53,080 nt of DNA from Candidatus Fimadaptatus faecigallinarum (GCA_018714445.1 DVNK01000044.1:1-53080); one strand, 5' to 3'; shown: positions 34,556 through 43,047, numbered from the stretch's first letter. The notes: a model not told the origin generated them from the letters alone. Made by a program: numbers and translations.

Positions 34556-35487
34556 TCGGGGGCACCTCGCAAAAGTTTTTCCGCGCCCTCAAGCACGTCG
34601 TCGATTATCTCGGCGGCGGGCTGTATGCGGGTCACCAGACCGGCTATCTGACCGCACAGGAAGCTGCCTTCCTTTTCATTGCCGTCAACGGCGGCCTTGC
34701 GCAGCGCGCCCACGCCGAACTGTTCAACCTCGGCGTTGGTCTTGGTGGAGTCGTACTCAAGCCGGGCGAACTCGTTCGTGAACGGGTTCTTGAGCGCGCG
34801 CACCGGATGGCCCAGCCGGCGGCCGGTGACTATTGTGTCGATATCGCGCGCGGCGAGCACCTTCTTTTTGTAATTTTCGTGCGCGACGCATTCCTCGGCG
34901 CACAAAAAGCGCGTACCCATCTGCACGCCCTGGGCGCCCAGCATCAGCGCCGCGGCGAATCCACGGCCGTCGGCTATGCCGCCGGCGGCTATCACGGGTA
35001 TCTTGACCGCGTCGACGACCTGGGGGACCAGTGTCATCGTGGCCATTTCGCCTATGTGACCGCCGGATTCGCCGCCCTCGGCTATAACGGCGGTTGCGCC
35101 AAAGCGCTCCACGCGCCGCGCTATCGCCACCGACGGCACTACCGGCACGACCTTTATGCCGGCCGGCACCCATAGCTTCATGTACTTGTCCGGCATGCCT
35201 GCGCCGGTCGTGATTACGGGCACCTTTTCCTCGAGCAGCACCTGCGACACCTCGTCGACGTGCGGGCTCATCAGCATGACGTTCACGCCAAAGGGCTTGT
35301 CGGTCAGCTCGCGGCACGCGCGGATCTCATTGCGCAGGTATTCGCCGGGTGCGTTCATGGCGCTGATTATGCCCAGTCCGCCCGCGTTGGACACGGCGGC
35401 GGCGAGCTTGTGCTCGCTTATCCAGGCCATGCCGCCCTGGAATATCGGCTTTTCAATGCCGATAGCCTCAGTTATGCGCGTCTTCAT
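34543..35487 (-). CDS. fabK: Enoyl-ACP reductase II FabK (FMN-dependent)
   Basis: The 314-residue flavoprotein carries out the last reduction of each elongation cycle. It has the 2-nitropropane dioxygenase-like TIM barrel with PIFQGGMAWISEHKLAAAVS, GGLGIISAMNAPGEYLR, AEGGESGGHIG (the FabK-type His) and IPVIAAGGIADGRG. FabK replaces FabI in many Firmicutes and makes them insensitive to triclosan. No fabI or fabL is in this operon. It follows acpP by 4 bases. Confidence 0.95.
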   Translation of the reverse strand: MKTRITEAIGIEKPIFQGGMAWISEHKLAAAVSNAGGLGIISAMNAPGEYLRNEIRACRELTDKPFGVNVMLMSPHVDEVSQVLLEEKVPVITTGAGMPDKYMKLWVPAGIKVVPVVPSVAIARRVERFGATAVIAEGGESGGHIGEMATMTLVPQVVDAVKIPVIAAGGIADGRGFAAALMLGAQGVQMGTRFLCAEECVAHENYKKKVLAARDIDTIVTGRRLGHPVRALKNPFTNEFARLEYDSTKTNAEVEQFGVGALRKAAVDGNEKEGSFLCGQIAGLVTRIQPAAEIIDDVLEGAEKLLRGAPEWIK

Positions 35488-35491
35488 TTAC

Positions 35492-35710
35492 TTACTTCGC
35501 CTCATCGATGAGCTTTACTATGTCGCTTACCTTCTTGAGCGAGGCATCCAGCTCTATCGTCACGCCGAACTCGTCTTCCAGCTTCATGGCCAGTTCGGCC
35601 ATATCCAGCGAGTCCAGGCCCAGGTCGGCAAACGCGCTGTCTTCCTTGACTTCCGAAACGTCTATGCCCTTGTAATCCGCCAGTATCTCCGCAACCTTCT
35701 GAAAAGTCAT
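35492..35710 (-). CDS. acpP: Acyl carrier protein
   Basis: This small acidic 72-residue protein has the 4'-phosphopantetheine attachment Ser34 in LGLDSLDMAEL. It carries the growing acyl chain for all Fab enzymes encoded around it. GGAGGT lies upstream of the ATG at 35710. It is separated from fabH by 378 bases of repeats and hairpins, unlike the tight spacing downstream. Confidence 0.96.
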   Translation of the reverse strand: MTFQKVAEILADYKGIDVSEVKEDSAFADLGLDSLDMAELAMKLEDEFGVTIELDASLKKVSDIVKLIDEAK

Positions 35711-35750
35711 GTTCTTCTACCTCCGATTAGCATATTCATATTATCTTTAT

Positions 35751-35768
35751 CGCCGAAACCATTCGGCG
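35751..35768 (-). other. Hairpin upstream of acpP
   Basis: A perfect 7-bp stem CGCCGAA/TTCGGCG with a 4-base loop lies about 40 bases before acpP, followed on the minus strand by ATAAAGATAATATG, which contains a possible -10 box. It could be an RNA processing or attenuation element, or mark an extra promoter for acpP. A second stem (CGCCGG/CCGGCG) is at 35856-35872. Confidence 0.4.
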
Positions 35769-35890
35769 TGGGGTTGGCTTGTTGCATCGGACTGCATCCC
35801 CTGTTTAGCGGGTATACATCCGGAGTGGCGGCCTGCGCCGCCGGTAATATATGAGCGCCGGTCGTACCGGCGGGAATCGCTCTAGTTGAG

Positions 35891-36070
35891 AGAAGCATTT
35901 GTGCAACATACCTGCAAGCTTTGCTGTGTGCACAGAAACCGCCACGTTGCGCAAATCGCAAAACAACGCGCCTGAAGTGCATCTGTGCCGGCGAAATAAG
36001 CCTGCGTTGCGCAGAACACTAATGCGATACACCTGCAAGCCTTGCTGTGCCCGCGTGGAATCGCTTTGCG
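35891..36070. repeat. Three tandem ~60-bp repeats between fabH and acpP
   Basis: Three 60-base units (35891-35950, 35951-36010, 36011-36070) align without gaps. They share CCTGCAAGC/TTGCTGTG-type and CGTTGCGCA-type blocks; units one and three are the closest. A partial unit with GGCGGGAATCGCTCT lies just before (about 35868). No open frame runs through them. The block sits inside the fatty acid operon, between the fabH stop codon and acpP. Confidence 0.65.
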
Positions 36071-36088
36071 CCCTGGAGCAGTTTGGGC

Positions 36089-37045
36089 TCACTTGTTCCA
36101 GCGCAGCAGCGCCGCGGCGGTCACAAAGCCCGCGCCAAACGCACTTAGCGCCAGTATATCGCCGTTTTTGAGCGCGCCGGAGCGGTTCTGCTCGTCCAGC
36201 AGTATTGCGCATGATGCGCTGGAGGAATTGCCGGTGCGCTCTATGTTGTGGGGTATGCGTTCACGCTCCACGCCCAGCCGGCTGCGCACGGCCTCGATTA
36301 TGCGCAGGTTGGCCTGATGCATCAGGTAGTGGTCGACCTGGTCAGGCTTGAGGCCGCACTCGTTGAGCAACGCGAACAGATCCTCGGCCGAGTGGGTGAC
36401 GGCGGACTTGTACACGTCCTGGCCCTTCATGTGGAAGTGGGTATCAATGTCGCGGTCGGCGGCATAGGGGCTGGAACCGCGGCTGATGCGCTGGTATAGC
36501 ACGCCCACGTTGCCGCGCGAGGTGAGGCGGGTCTTCATCAGTCCCTCGCCCTGCGTGACTACCGCCGCACCGGCGCCGTCGCCAAACAGCACGCAGTTGG
36601 AACGGTCAGCCCAGTTGGCCATGCGGCTCATTGCTTCGGCGCAGAACACGAGCACATTGTGTGCGCGGCCGGCGTTTATGTAGCAGTCGGCGATATCCAG
36701 CGCGTATATGAAGCCCGCGCAGGCGACGTTTATGTCGATGCAGGGGCAACATGGTATGCCCAGCCGCTCCTGTATAGCGCAGCTCATACCGGGCGTGATC
36801 CACTCGCCCTGCACGGTCGAGCAGATGATGAAGTCGATGTCGGCGGCGGTCAACCCGGCGTCGTCGAGCGCGCGCGTGCACGCCTCGTATGCGAGGCCGT
36901 CCAGCGTTTCGGTGGTAATTATCTGACGCGAGCGTATGCCGGTGCGGGTTGATATCCACTCGTCGCTGGTGTCGAGGAACTTGGCCAGGTCGTCATTGGT
37001 CACGGTGAACTTGGGCAGCGCACTGCCCGTTCCGATAATCCTCAT
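36089..37045 (-). CDS. fabH: 3-oxoacyl-ACP synthase III FabH
   Basis: The 318-residue enzyme starts fatty acid synthesis by condensing an acyl-CoA with malonyl-ACP. Active-site residues visible are Cys109 (DINVACAGFIYAL), the His in HYLMHQANLRII and the Asn in ERTGNSSSAS. RTGIRSRQ near the N terminus is typical. A longer frame begins at 37072, but AAGGAGG at 37052-37058 fixes the ATG at 37045. It lies 45 bases after the MarR-type regulator gene. Confidence 0.95.
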   Translation of the reverse strand: MRIIGTGSALPKFTVTNDDLAKFLDTSDEWISTRTGIRSRQIITTETLDGLAYEACTRALDDAGLTAADIDFIICSTVQGEWITPGMSCAIQERLGIPCCPCIDINVACAGFIYALDIADCYINAGRAHNVLVFCAEAMSRMANWADRSNCVLFGDGAGAAVVTQGEGLMKTRLTSRGNVGVLYQRISRGSSPYAADRDIDTHFHMKGQDVYKSAVTHSAEDLFALLNECGLKPDQVDHYLMHQANLRIIEAVRSRLGVERERIPHNIERTGNSSSASCAILLDEQNRSGALKNGDILALSAFGAGFVTAAALLRWNK

Positions 37046-37090
37046 AGTGCGCCTCCTTGCGGCGGTGTTCAATCGCCGCGCAATATGTCG

Positions 37091-37618
37091 TCACCCGCGC
37101 AGCGCCTGTTTGCCTGTCGGGTTGTCAGTGCGATCCTGTTGGATAAGTTCCTCAGCCTTCAGCTGAAAGAACGTGTTTAGGGCTTTGAGACCATCGAGCA
37201 GCGCTTCGCGGTCATCCTCGGGCATTGCGCGCGCCACGGCGTTGACCATCTGCCTATGAAAGTAGCGATGTGAAATGTCGGCGCGCTGGCCCAGCGGAGT
37301 AAGGCGCACGTATATGCGGCGCGCGTCGTCCTGACCGCGCGACTTGTACACATAGCCCTTGCGTTCGAGTTTTTTAACGGCGACCGTGGCCGACGGCAGC
37401 GATATGGCCTGTGCCTGAGCGATCTCGGTTATCGTGCAGCCCTGGCAATTAGAACTCGCGCCGCGTCCGGATGCGCCTATCGCCTCGATAATGTGCATCT
37501 CGCCTATCGAGAGGTTCTCATTGCTCAGGTCGGAGAGCATCGTTTCCTCGATAGTGCGTATCGCGCGAAATGTATTGACGAGCAATTCGTCGAGCTCCGC
37601 GCAGAATTTCCGCTCCAT
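37091..37618 (-). CDS. MarR family regulator of the fab operon (FabT-like)
   Basis: The 175-residue protein has the MarR winged helix: ITEIAQAQAISLPSATVAVKKLERKGYV as recognition region and the RGQDDARRIYVRLT wing. It is the first gene of the fatty acid operon, the position of FabT in lactic acid bacteria. A palindrome overlapping the operon's -10 box is its likely target. Compared with usual MarR proteins there is an extra Gly/Ser-rich stretch with a CxxC pair (Cys58, Cys61) just before the DNA-binding helices, which could bind metal or sense redox. GGAGG precedes the ATG at 37618. Control by acyl-ACP, as for FabT, is inference. Confidence 0.88.
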   Translation of the reverse strand: MERKFCAELDELLVNTFRAIRTIEETMLSDLSNENLSIGEMHIIEAIGASGRGASSNCQGCTITEIAQAQAISLPSATVAVKKLERKGYVYKSRGQDDARRIYVRLTPLGQRADISHRYFHRQMVNAVARAMPEDDREALLDGLKALNTFFQLKAEELIQQDRTDNPTGKQALRG

Positions 37619-37639
37619 GCGACGCGCCTCCGTTAGTTA

Positions 37640-37654
37640 ATTAGTCAAACTAAT
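37640..37654. promoter_or_regulatory. Palindromic operator of the fab operon
   Basis: ATTAGT-CAA-ACTAAT is a perfect 6-bp inverted repeat around a 3-base centre. It overlaps the last two bases of the -10 box and covers the likely start of transcription. Read on the minus strand, it contains the TTTGAC element common in FabT-type sites. A bound repressor would block RNA polymerase. Confidence 0.7.
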
Positions 37655-37681
37655 TATATTTTTCCTGGGGCATATTGTCAA
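37653..37681 (-). promoter_or_regulatory. Consensus promoter of the fab/acc operon
   Basis: On the minus strand perfect TTGACA (complement of 37676-37681) and TATAAT (complement of 37653-37658) boxes are separated by exactly 17 bases. This is the strongest possible sigma-A promoter pattern, so control must come mainly from the overlapping operator. Confidence 0.92.
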
Positions 37682-38000
37682 GTGTATGCGCATGCGCGCG
37701 GCGTTAAGTTTGTAGGGCCAATGCGTGCCGATTTGAGCGCTTTTAAGCGCACATCGGCGCGCGCATGTCCGTCCAGGCGCGCGGACGGCGTCCGGATTTG
37801 AATTGTGCGCGCTTGCGTAGCGCAAATCAGACCGGGCGGACGCAACGGGACTGCGCCTGCCCGGTCGGCATATTTCCGGAAAGTAGGCTGTGCTTATTGG
37901 TCAGCTTCGTCGGCATGAATGATACTGCGCCGTCAGATCAGTAAGCCGCAATGGGCCCGCAGTGCCGGCTCGACCCGCCAGCCGCGACGGCGCCACGGAT
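37682..38000. other. Intergenic region with three hairpins
   Basis: No gene is seen. Stem-loops occur at about 37718-37767 (with an inner GCGCTT/AAGCGC stem), 37769-37788 (CCGTCC/GGACGG) and 37830-37866 (GACCGGGC/GCCCGGTC). The last could end transcription of the upstream M20 gene, although it lacks a T run. Confidence 0.4.
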
Positions 38001-39353
38001 TCAGTCCTCCAGCCGCAGCGTGACAGAGCCATCGGATTCATAATGCACCATGTCGCGCTCCAGTTCGAACCGGCGCATTGACTCGAAGTACTCGTCGATG
38101 CTCATAAGGCGCGGCCTGGCTGCATCGACTACGGCCTGAGCGCGCGCTGCGCCGTCCTCAAGCAGCATTGCGAGCATTGCCAGCTGCATCTGAGCGGGGC
38201 GTATGCATGCGGCGATTGGATTGGATATCGTGTAGTCGGCGCCATGTCCGGTGCCGCTGGCGCCACCGGCGTAGGGTTGCACCGTGGCCATTACCAGCGA
38301 CAGGTCGCCCATGTCGGTGCAGCCGGTGCTCCAGTTGTTATTTATGGCGACGTCGTTGTCGCCAGATACGGCGCGCGCGGCCTGGGCGGCGATCTCACAC
38401 AGCTCGGGGTCATTGTTTAACGGCGCATAGCCGGGTATATCGCTTATGTGCACCTGAGCGCCCAGCGCGGCGGCACTGGCGGCCAGCGCGCGATTGACGC
38501 GGGCGTTGGCGGCGCGTATGGCGTCAAGCGAAGCGCCGCGCACGTAGCTTTCCAGCGTGACGCGCGCAGGTATTGCGTTGACCGCATCGCCGCCGGAGGT
38601 TATTATCGGGTGATAGCGTATGTGGTCGGCGTCGCGGAATGTCTCGCGCAGCGCGTTGACGGCCTGTATGCCCAGCGTGGCGGCGTAAAGCGCGTTGATG
38701 CCGCGATGCGGCGCTCCGCCGGCGTGTGCGGCGCGGCCGGTGTACTCTATGCGCTTGAGCACGCAGCCATTGCCGCCGCGCGTCACCTCGAACGCCTTGC
38801 GTATCGCCGAAGTGTGCACCAGCAGTGCTATGTTGCAGCCGTTAAACAGTCCCCGGCGCAGGAACTCTATCTTGCCGCTGGGGTGTGAGATAATGCCATC
38901 GCGCCGGAGCTTGTCGCGCTGTTCCAGTTCGATCAGCTCTTCGGCGGGCACGGCGCACAGCCTTATCCGGCCTGACATGCCGTCCATAACGCCCGGCTCG
39001 CGCAGCGCCAGCGCCAGCCCCAGCAGTGCCGCGGCCTGCGCGCAGTGACCGCATGCGTGAACGGCCTTTGTACTGGTATCGGCATCGGGGTGATCGGCGC
39101 AGATGAGCGAGTCCAGCTCGCCCATCACCAGCACGCATGGGCCGGGCCGGCCGGTGTCCAGATCTGCTATGAAACCGGGTATGTTGCCGGCGCGCGTGAG
39201 CGCGTAGCCTGCGCTCTCAAAGCGTTCGGCCAGGTACGCGTCGGCGAGCCATTCGTTAAAGCCGGTCTGAGGATGCTGCCAGATGTATTCCAGTGCGGCG
39301 AGTATCTCGGCGGTATGACGGTCTACGGCCTCCATGAGCAGGGTTGTGTTCAT
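38001..39353 (-). CDS. M20 family amidohydrolase
   Basis: The 450-residue zinc hydrolase belongs to the M20 amidohydrolase/aminoacylase group. Metal-site motifs are MGELDSL, VHACGHCAQAAALLG and CAVPAEELIE. The lid domain has YTGRAAHAGGAPHRGINALY, and the last ligand region is CTDMGDLS with GHGADYTISNP. It is a distant paralogue of the M20 gene at 16907. Usual substrates are N-acyl amino acids or dipeptides in the cytoplasm. AAGGGAG precedes the ATG at 39353 and a promoter lies at 39411-39440. It appears to be a single-gene unit directly upstream of the fab operon promoter. Confidence 0.85.
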   Translation of the reverse strand: MNTTLLMEAVDRHTAEILAALEYIWQHPQTGFNEWLADAYLAERFESAGYALTRAGNIPGFIADLDTGRPGPCVLVMGELDSLICADHPDADTSTKAVHACGHCAQAAALLGLALALREPGVMDGMSGRIRLCAVPAEELIELEQRDKLRRDGIISHPSGKIEFLRRGLFNGCNIALLVHTSAIRKAFEVTRGGNGCVLKRIEYTGRAAHAGGAPHRGINALYAATLGIQAVNALRETFRDADHIRYHPIITSGGDAVNAIPARVTLESYVRGASLDAIRAANARVNRALAASAAALGAQVHISDIPGYAPLNNDPELCEIAAQAARAVSGDNDVAINNNWSTGCTDMGDLSLVMATVQPYAGGASGTGHGADYTISNPIAACIRPAQMQLAMLAMLLEDGAARAQAVVDAARPRLMSIDEYFESMRRFELERDMVHYESDGSVTLRLED

Positions 39354-39410
39354 TTAGATCAGCTCCCTTTTGCGCGCGGCGCCGGCGCCGGACGCTTGTT
39401 TGTTGACAGT

Positions 39411-39440
39411 ATTATACAGCGCACAGGGGTACATTGGCAA
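39411..39440 (-). promoter_or_regulatory. Promoter of the M20 gene
   Basis: On the minus strand TTGCCA (complement of 39435-39440) and TATAAT (complement of 39411-39416) are spaced by 18 bases. Confidence 0.7.
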
Positions 39441-39673
39441 GCGCGGCGGGCTGGTTTGAAGCCGGGTCGGGCATTGGCGGCTGCGTGCGCAAAAGCGGCG
39501 TGGCGCGGCTGCATTGCGCGACAAGATTGCAATCGGCACGGCACGCGCTCAGGCGTCAGGCACGATACCTGTTGCCGCCGGGCGCGCCGCGTTGCATGAA
39601 CGCGTCATGTGCCTCACGCTGCCCGGCATTCGGAGCACATGCGCAGCCGGCTTGCCTCAGATACTTTACCGGT

Positions 39674-39708
39674 TTGACATTGTCGCGATTGGGGAATAGT
39701 GGTATTAT
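39674..39708 (+). promoter_or_regulatory. Promoter region of lgt
   Basis: TATTAT (39703-39708) is preceded by TTGTCG at 39680-39685 with a 17-base spacer. A better -35 match, TTGACA at 39674-39679, is 23 bases away and too far to use directly. Confidence 0.5.
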
Positions 39709-39793
39709 GAGCAAGTTCTAATCGTATTCTCACCCGCACCGGCTTGTCGCCGCGCGTGGGGACAAGTATAATTGACGACAGGGGGATATGGCG

Positions 39794-40735
39794 ATGTGGA
39801 TGCCGGATAGAGTCGCGTTTACGCTGGGGCCGCTTACCGTGTACTGGTACGGCGTGCTTATCACATTTGCGGTGCTGATAGGGTACATGCTTGCGTGCCA
39901 TGAACAGCGGCGCGTGGGATTGCCCGAGGGCACGATGCTGGATATCTTCTTTTATATAGTGCCGCTGGCGATAGTGTGCGCGCGAGTTTACTACGTCGTG
40001 TTCAGCTGGGACAGCTTCCGCGATAACCCGCTGGACGTGTTCAAGATAAACAAGGGCGGCATAGCCATATATGGCGCGGTGCTGGGCGGAATACTGGGCG
40101 CGTTCATATTCTCGCGCCGGCGCAAGCTGCGCATGAGCAAGCTTATGGATATGCTGACTCCGTCGCTGATACTGGGTCAGGCGATAGGCCGCTGGGGCAA
40201 CTTCTTCAACCAGGAGGCGTTTGGCGGGCTAATCGAGAATACTGCGCTGCAGTTTTTCCCGGTCGGAGTATACATAGAGGCGCTGGGCGAGTGGCACTAT
40301 GCGACGTTCTTTTATGAGTCGATGTGGTGCTTTGTGGTATTTGCGGTGCTGATGGCGACGCGCCGGCGCTACACGCATTCGGGCGATGTGCTGGCGTGGT
40401 ATGCGGCGCTGTACGGCGCCGAGCGCGCGATAGTCGAGGGCATGCGCACCGACAGTCTGTATCTGGGGCAGGTGCGCATGTCGCAGTTGCTGAGCATGCT
40501 CATGGTATTGGCGGTGCTGGCGCTGTTCTTTGCGCGCCGGCGGGACAAGCGGGCCGGCGATGTGGTTGCGCTGATAGTGGGCTGCGTGTTGGGCACGGGC
40601 CTGATCGTGGCCACGTGTGCGCTGGGCGCATATGCGCTTGTGCCGGAGCTTGCATGCGTTGCGGGCATGCTGGCGCTGTGCGTATATCTGTACCGCGCGC
40701 CGGCTGACGCGCCACGGGCATACGCATCGCGCTGA
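39794..40735 (+). CDS. lgt: Prolipoprotein diacylglyceryl transferase
   Basis: This seven-helix membrane enzyme moves diacylglycerol from phosphatidylglycerol to the lipobox cysteine of prolipoproteins. It has the Lgt signature GQAIGRWGNFFNQEAFG, the early YWYGVLITFAVLIGY helix and KGGIAIYGAVLGGILG. Compared with typical Lgt proteins it has an extra hydrophobic C-terminal tail after about residue 240. An ATG at 39788 is in frame, but it is only two bases from the GGGGG at 39781-39785. The ATG at 39794 has normal spacing (313 residues). Its presence shows the organism makes lipoproteins, although the two binding proteins in this window lack a lipobox. Confidence 0.93.
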   Translation: MWMPDRVAFTLGPLTVYWYGVLITFAVLIGYMLACHEQRRVGLPEGTMLDIFFYIVPLAIVCARVYYVVFSWDSFRDNPLDVFKINKGGIAIYGAVLGGILGAFIFSRRRKLRMSKLMDMLTPSLILGQAIGRWGNFFNQEAFGGLIENTALQFFPVGVYIEALGEWHYATFFYESMWCFVVFAVLMATRRRYTHSGDVLAWYAALYGAERAIVEGMRTDSLYLGQVRMSQLLSMLMVLAVLALFFARRRDKRAGDVVALIVGCVLGTGLIVATCALGAYALVPELACVAGMLALCVYLYRAPADAPRAYASR

Positions 40736-40813
40736 CCGGCGCCATATGCGCGCTGGTTTATGTGACGTTGCCGCTTTGCAGCCGCGCCGTGCAGTTTTAT
40801 GGAGGTAGATCGG

Positions 40814-41290
40814 ATGAGTATCAAATCGCTTACGGCGGGCATAGCGCTGGCGCTGGTGGGCTTGACGCTGTTGTTGCGCGTGGCGGGAGTACTGAGCTTT
40901 TCGATACTGTCGCTGTGGCCGCTGCTGCCCATATGCTGGGGCGTGGTGTACGAGCACTCGGGCTGGAACTATGATGCGCGCGGCGGTTCGCTGTTGACGG
41001 GCGGGGTGCTGATAACATATGGAGTCATGTTTCTGGCGTGCGAGCTGACCAGCTGGTCGCTTATGGCCTATATATGGCCGGGGTTTTTGCTGGGCCCGGC
41101 GCTGGGTCTGCGCCAGCAGTATCTGCGCGATCCGTCCAACAGCGGGGCGCGCGTGGCGTCGCTGGTACTGGGCAGCGTGGGTGGATTGCTGCTGCTGGGC
41201 ACGTTTGTGTCGATGCAATTGCTGATACCCGGGCTGATGATCGTGGCGGGCATAGCGCTGCTGGTGTCGGTATTGCGCCGGGTGCGCTGA
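40814..41290 (+). CDS. Small polytopic membrane protein (LiaI/LiaF N-terminal-like)
   Basis: The 158-residue protein consists of about six membrane helices with almost no soluble part. The start (GIALALVGLTLLLRVAG, then SILSLWPLLPICWGVVY) follows the pattern of the membrane domain seen in DUF5668/LiaI-LiaF proteins, which have a GxxLIxxGxxxLL helix and a WPLxLI helix. Such proteins are linked to envelope stress responses, but here the soluble sensing domain is missing. The ATG at 40814 follows GGAGGT at about 40801; the ATG at 40799 lies before it and is not used. It lies 78 bases after lgt and is probably co-transcribed. Confidence 0.6.
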   Translation: MSIKSLTAGIALALVGLTLLLRVAGVLSFSILSLWPLLPICWGVVYEHSGWNYDARGGSLLTGGVLITYGVMFLACELTSWSLMAYIWPGFLLGPALGLRQQYLRDPSNSGARVASLVLGSVGGLLLLGTFVSMQLLIPGLMIVAGIALLVSVLRRVR

Positions 41291-41305
41291 AATTTTGATA
41301 ATTTA

Positions 41306-41334
41306 TTGACAATGTTTGCCAACTCGCGTATAAT
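41306..41334 (+). promoter_or_regulatory. Consensus promoter of pncB
   Basis: TTGACA (41306-41311) and TATAAT (41329-41334) are spaced by 17 bases. The leader RNA of about 90 bases contains a small CTGC-TTC-GCAG stem at about 41364-41374. I recognise no known riboswitch in it. Confidence 0.88.
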
Positions 41335-41432
41335 CTGTAGTTGAGGATTGCCGAACCTTAATCTGCTTCGCAGGCAAAAAGTATGCGCGGCCGGTCAGTA
41401 TCCTTAGCTACAAATATGCGGGAGGGTATATC

Positions 41433-42866
41433 ATGCGCAACCTTACGATGCTGACGGACCTGTATGAGCTGACGATGATGTACGGCTACTGGAAAAAAGG
41501 TATGGGCCGTAACCGCGCGGTATTCGACATGTTCTACCGCGCGACCAGCGAGACGACGGTTTACGCGATAGCGGCCGGCCTGGAGCAGGTTATCGACTAC
41601 ATTAACAACCTGCGCTTCGAGGAGCACGACATAGAGTATCTGCGCTCGCTCAACCTGTTCGACGAGGAATTCCTGAATTACCTGCGCGGCTTTAAGTTCA
41701 CCGGGGACATAATGGCTGTGCCGGAGGGCACGCTGGTGTTTTCATATGAACCGATAGTGCGCGTGACCGCGCCGATAATGGAGGCGCAACTGCTTGAGAC
41801 GGCGCTGCTGAACATAGTCAATCATCAGACGCTGATAGCGACCAAGGCCAGCCGCGTGGTGCAGGCGGCCGACGGCGGCACGGTGTTGGAGTTTGGGCTG
41901 AGGCGCGCACAGGGCCCGGATGCGGGCATATACGGCGCGCGCGCGGCGGTTATCGCGGGGTGCAAGGCGACCAGCAATGTGCTGACCGGCGAGATGTTTG
42001 GCATACCGGTCGGCGGCACGCATGCGCACAGCTGGGTGATGTCGTTCCCTGACGAGCTGGAGGCGTTCCGCGCATATGCGGAGATATTCCCGACCAACTG
42101 CATGCTGCTTGTGGATACCTATGACACGCTGGGCAGCGGCATGCCCAATGCCATAAAGGTGTTTGGCGAGCTGCGCGCGCGGGGATATGAGCCGGTGGGC
42201 ATACGGCTGGACTCGGGCGATCTGGCGTACTTGAGCCGCGAATGCCGGCGCATGATGGATGAGGCGGGCTTCCCGAATGCGAAGGTGTTTGCCTCGGGCG
42301 ACCTGGACGAGGAATTGATCTGGGATTTGAAGGCCCAGGGCGCGGCGATAGACGTATGGGGCGTGGGCACGCGGCTGATTACCTCGCAGGACTGCCCGGC
42401 GCTGGGCGGCGTCTACAAGCTCGCGGCCGAGGAAGTCGACGGCAAGTTCGTGCCCAAGATAAAGATATCAGAAAATCCGGCCAAAGTGACCAATCCAGGT
42501 CAGAAGATGCTCTACCGGCTGTACGACAGCGCGGGCATGGCGGTCGCCGATCTGATAACGCTGGATCATGAGCGCATAGACGAGAGCAAGCCGCTTACGA
42601 TTTTCGATCCAGTGGATACCTGGAAAAAGCTGACGCTTACCAACTTCAAGGCGCGCCGGCTGCTGGTGCCGGTGTTCGAGGGAGGACGGCAGGTTTATGA
42701 ATCGCCCAAGCTCATCGACATCCAGGCGTATTGCCAGCGCGAGCTGGATACGTTCTGGGCGCAGTACAAGCGCCTGCGCAATCCGCATCGCTACAAGGTC
42801 GACTTGTCCGACGAGCTGTGGATGCTGAAGCATACGATGCTCCAGCGCCGGCAGGAGCGCGTATAA
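41433..42866 (+). CDS. pncB: Nicotinate phosphoribosyltransferase
   Basis: The 477-residue enzyme makes nicotinate mononucleotide from nicotinate and PRPP with ATP, the salvage entry to NAD. Signatures are MLTDLYELTMMYGYWKKG at the N terminus, FEEHDIEYLRSL, the GTHAHSWVMSFPDELEAF motif with the phosphorylated His, and PVGIRLDSGDLAYLS. The length is usual for the Firmicutes PncB group. GGGAGGG precedes the ATG at 41433. The gene has its own promoter and terminator and stands alone. No nadD, nadE or niaR gene is close. Confidence 0.95.
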   Translation: MRNLTMLTDLYELTMMYGYWKKGMGRNRAVFDMFYRATSETTVYAIAAGLEQVIDYINNLRFEEHDIEYLRSLNLFDEEFLNYLRGFKFTGDIMAVPEGTLVFSYEPIVRVTAPIMEAQLLETALLNIVNHQTLIATKASRVVQAADGGTVLEFGLRRAQGPDAGIYGARAAVIAGCKATSNVLTGEMFGIPVGGTHAHSWVMSFPDELEAFRAYAEIFPTNCMLLVDTYDTLGSGMPNAIKVFGELRARGYEPVGIRLDSGDLAYLSRECRRMMDEAGFPNAKVFASGDLDEELIWDLKAQGAAIDVWGVGTRLITSQDCPALGGVYKLAAEEVDGKFVPKIKISENPAKVTNPGQKMLYRLYDSAGMAVADLITLDHERIDESKPLTIFDPVDTWKKLTLTNFKARRLLVPVFEGGRQVYESPKLIDIQAYCQRELDTFWAQYKRLRNPHRYKVDLSDELWMLKHTMLQRRQERV

Positions 42867-42882
42867 TGTAAATAAATATTAA

Positions 42883-42914
42883 GCCGCTGCGGGCGCGTGC
42901 CTGCGGCGGCTTTT
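42883..42914 (+). terminator. Rho-independent terminator of pncB
   Basis: A 12-bp stem GCCGCTGCGGGC/GCCTGCGGCGGC (42883-42894, 42899-42910, two G-U or A-C positions) with a 4-base loop is followed by TTTT. Confidence 0.85.
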
Positions 42915-43047
42915 GCATTAGTGCCTTTAGGCCGTTGAGCGAAATTGTTATGGCTGCGGCGGATAGAACGCGGCGGCCTGCGTTATTAGACGCGGAGACA
43001 TCGAGTGTCATGCGCAGGACGGATGTGCGCGGCTTGTCCGAATTTGC

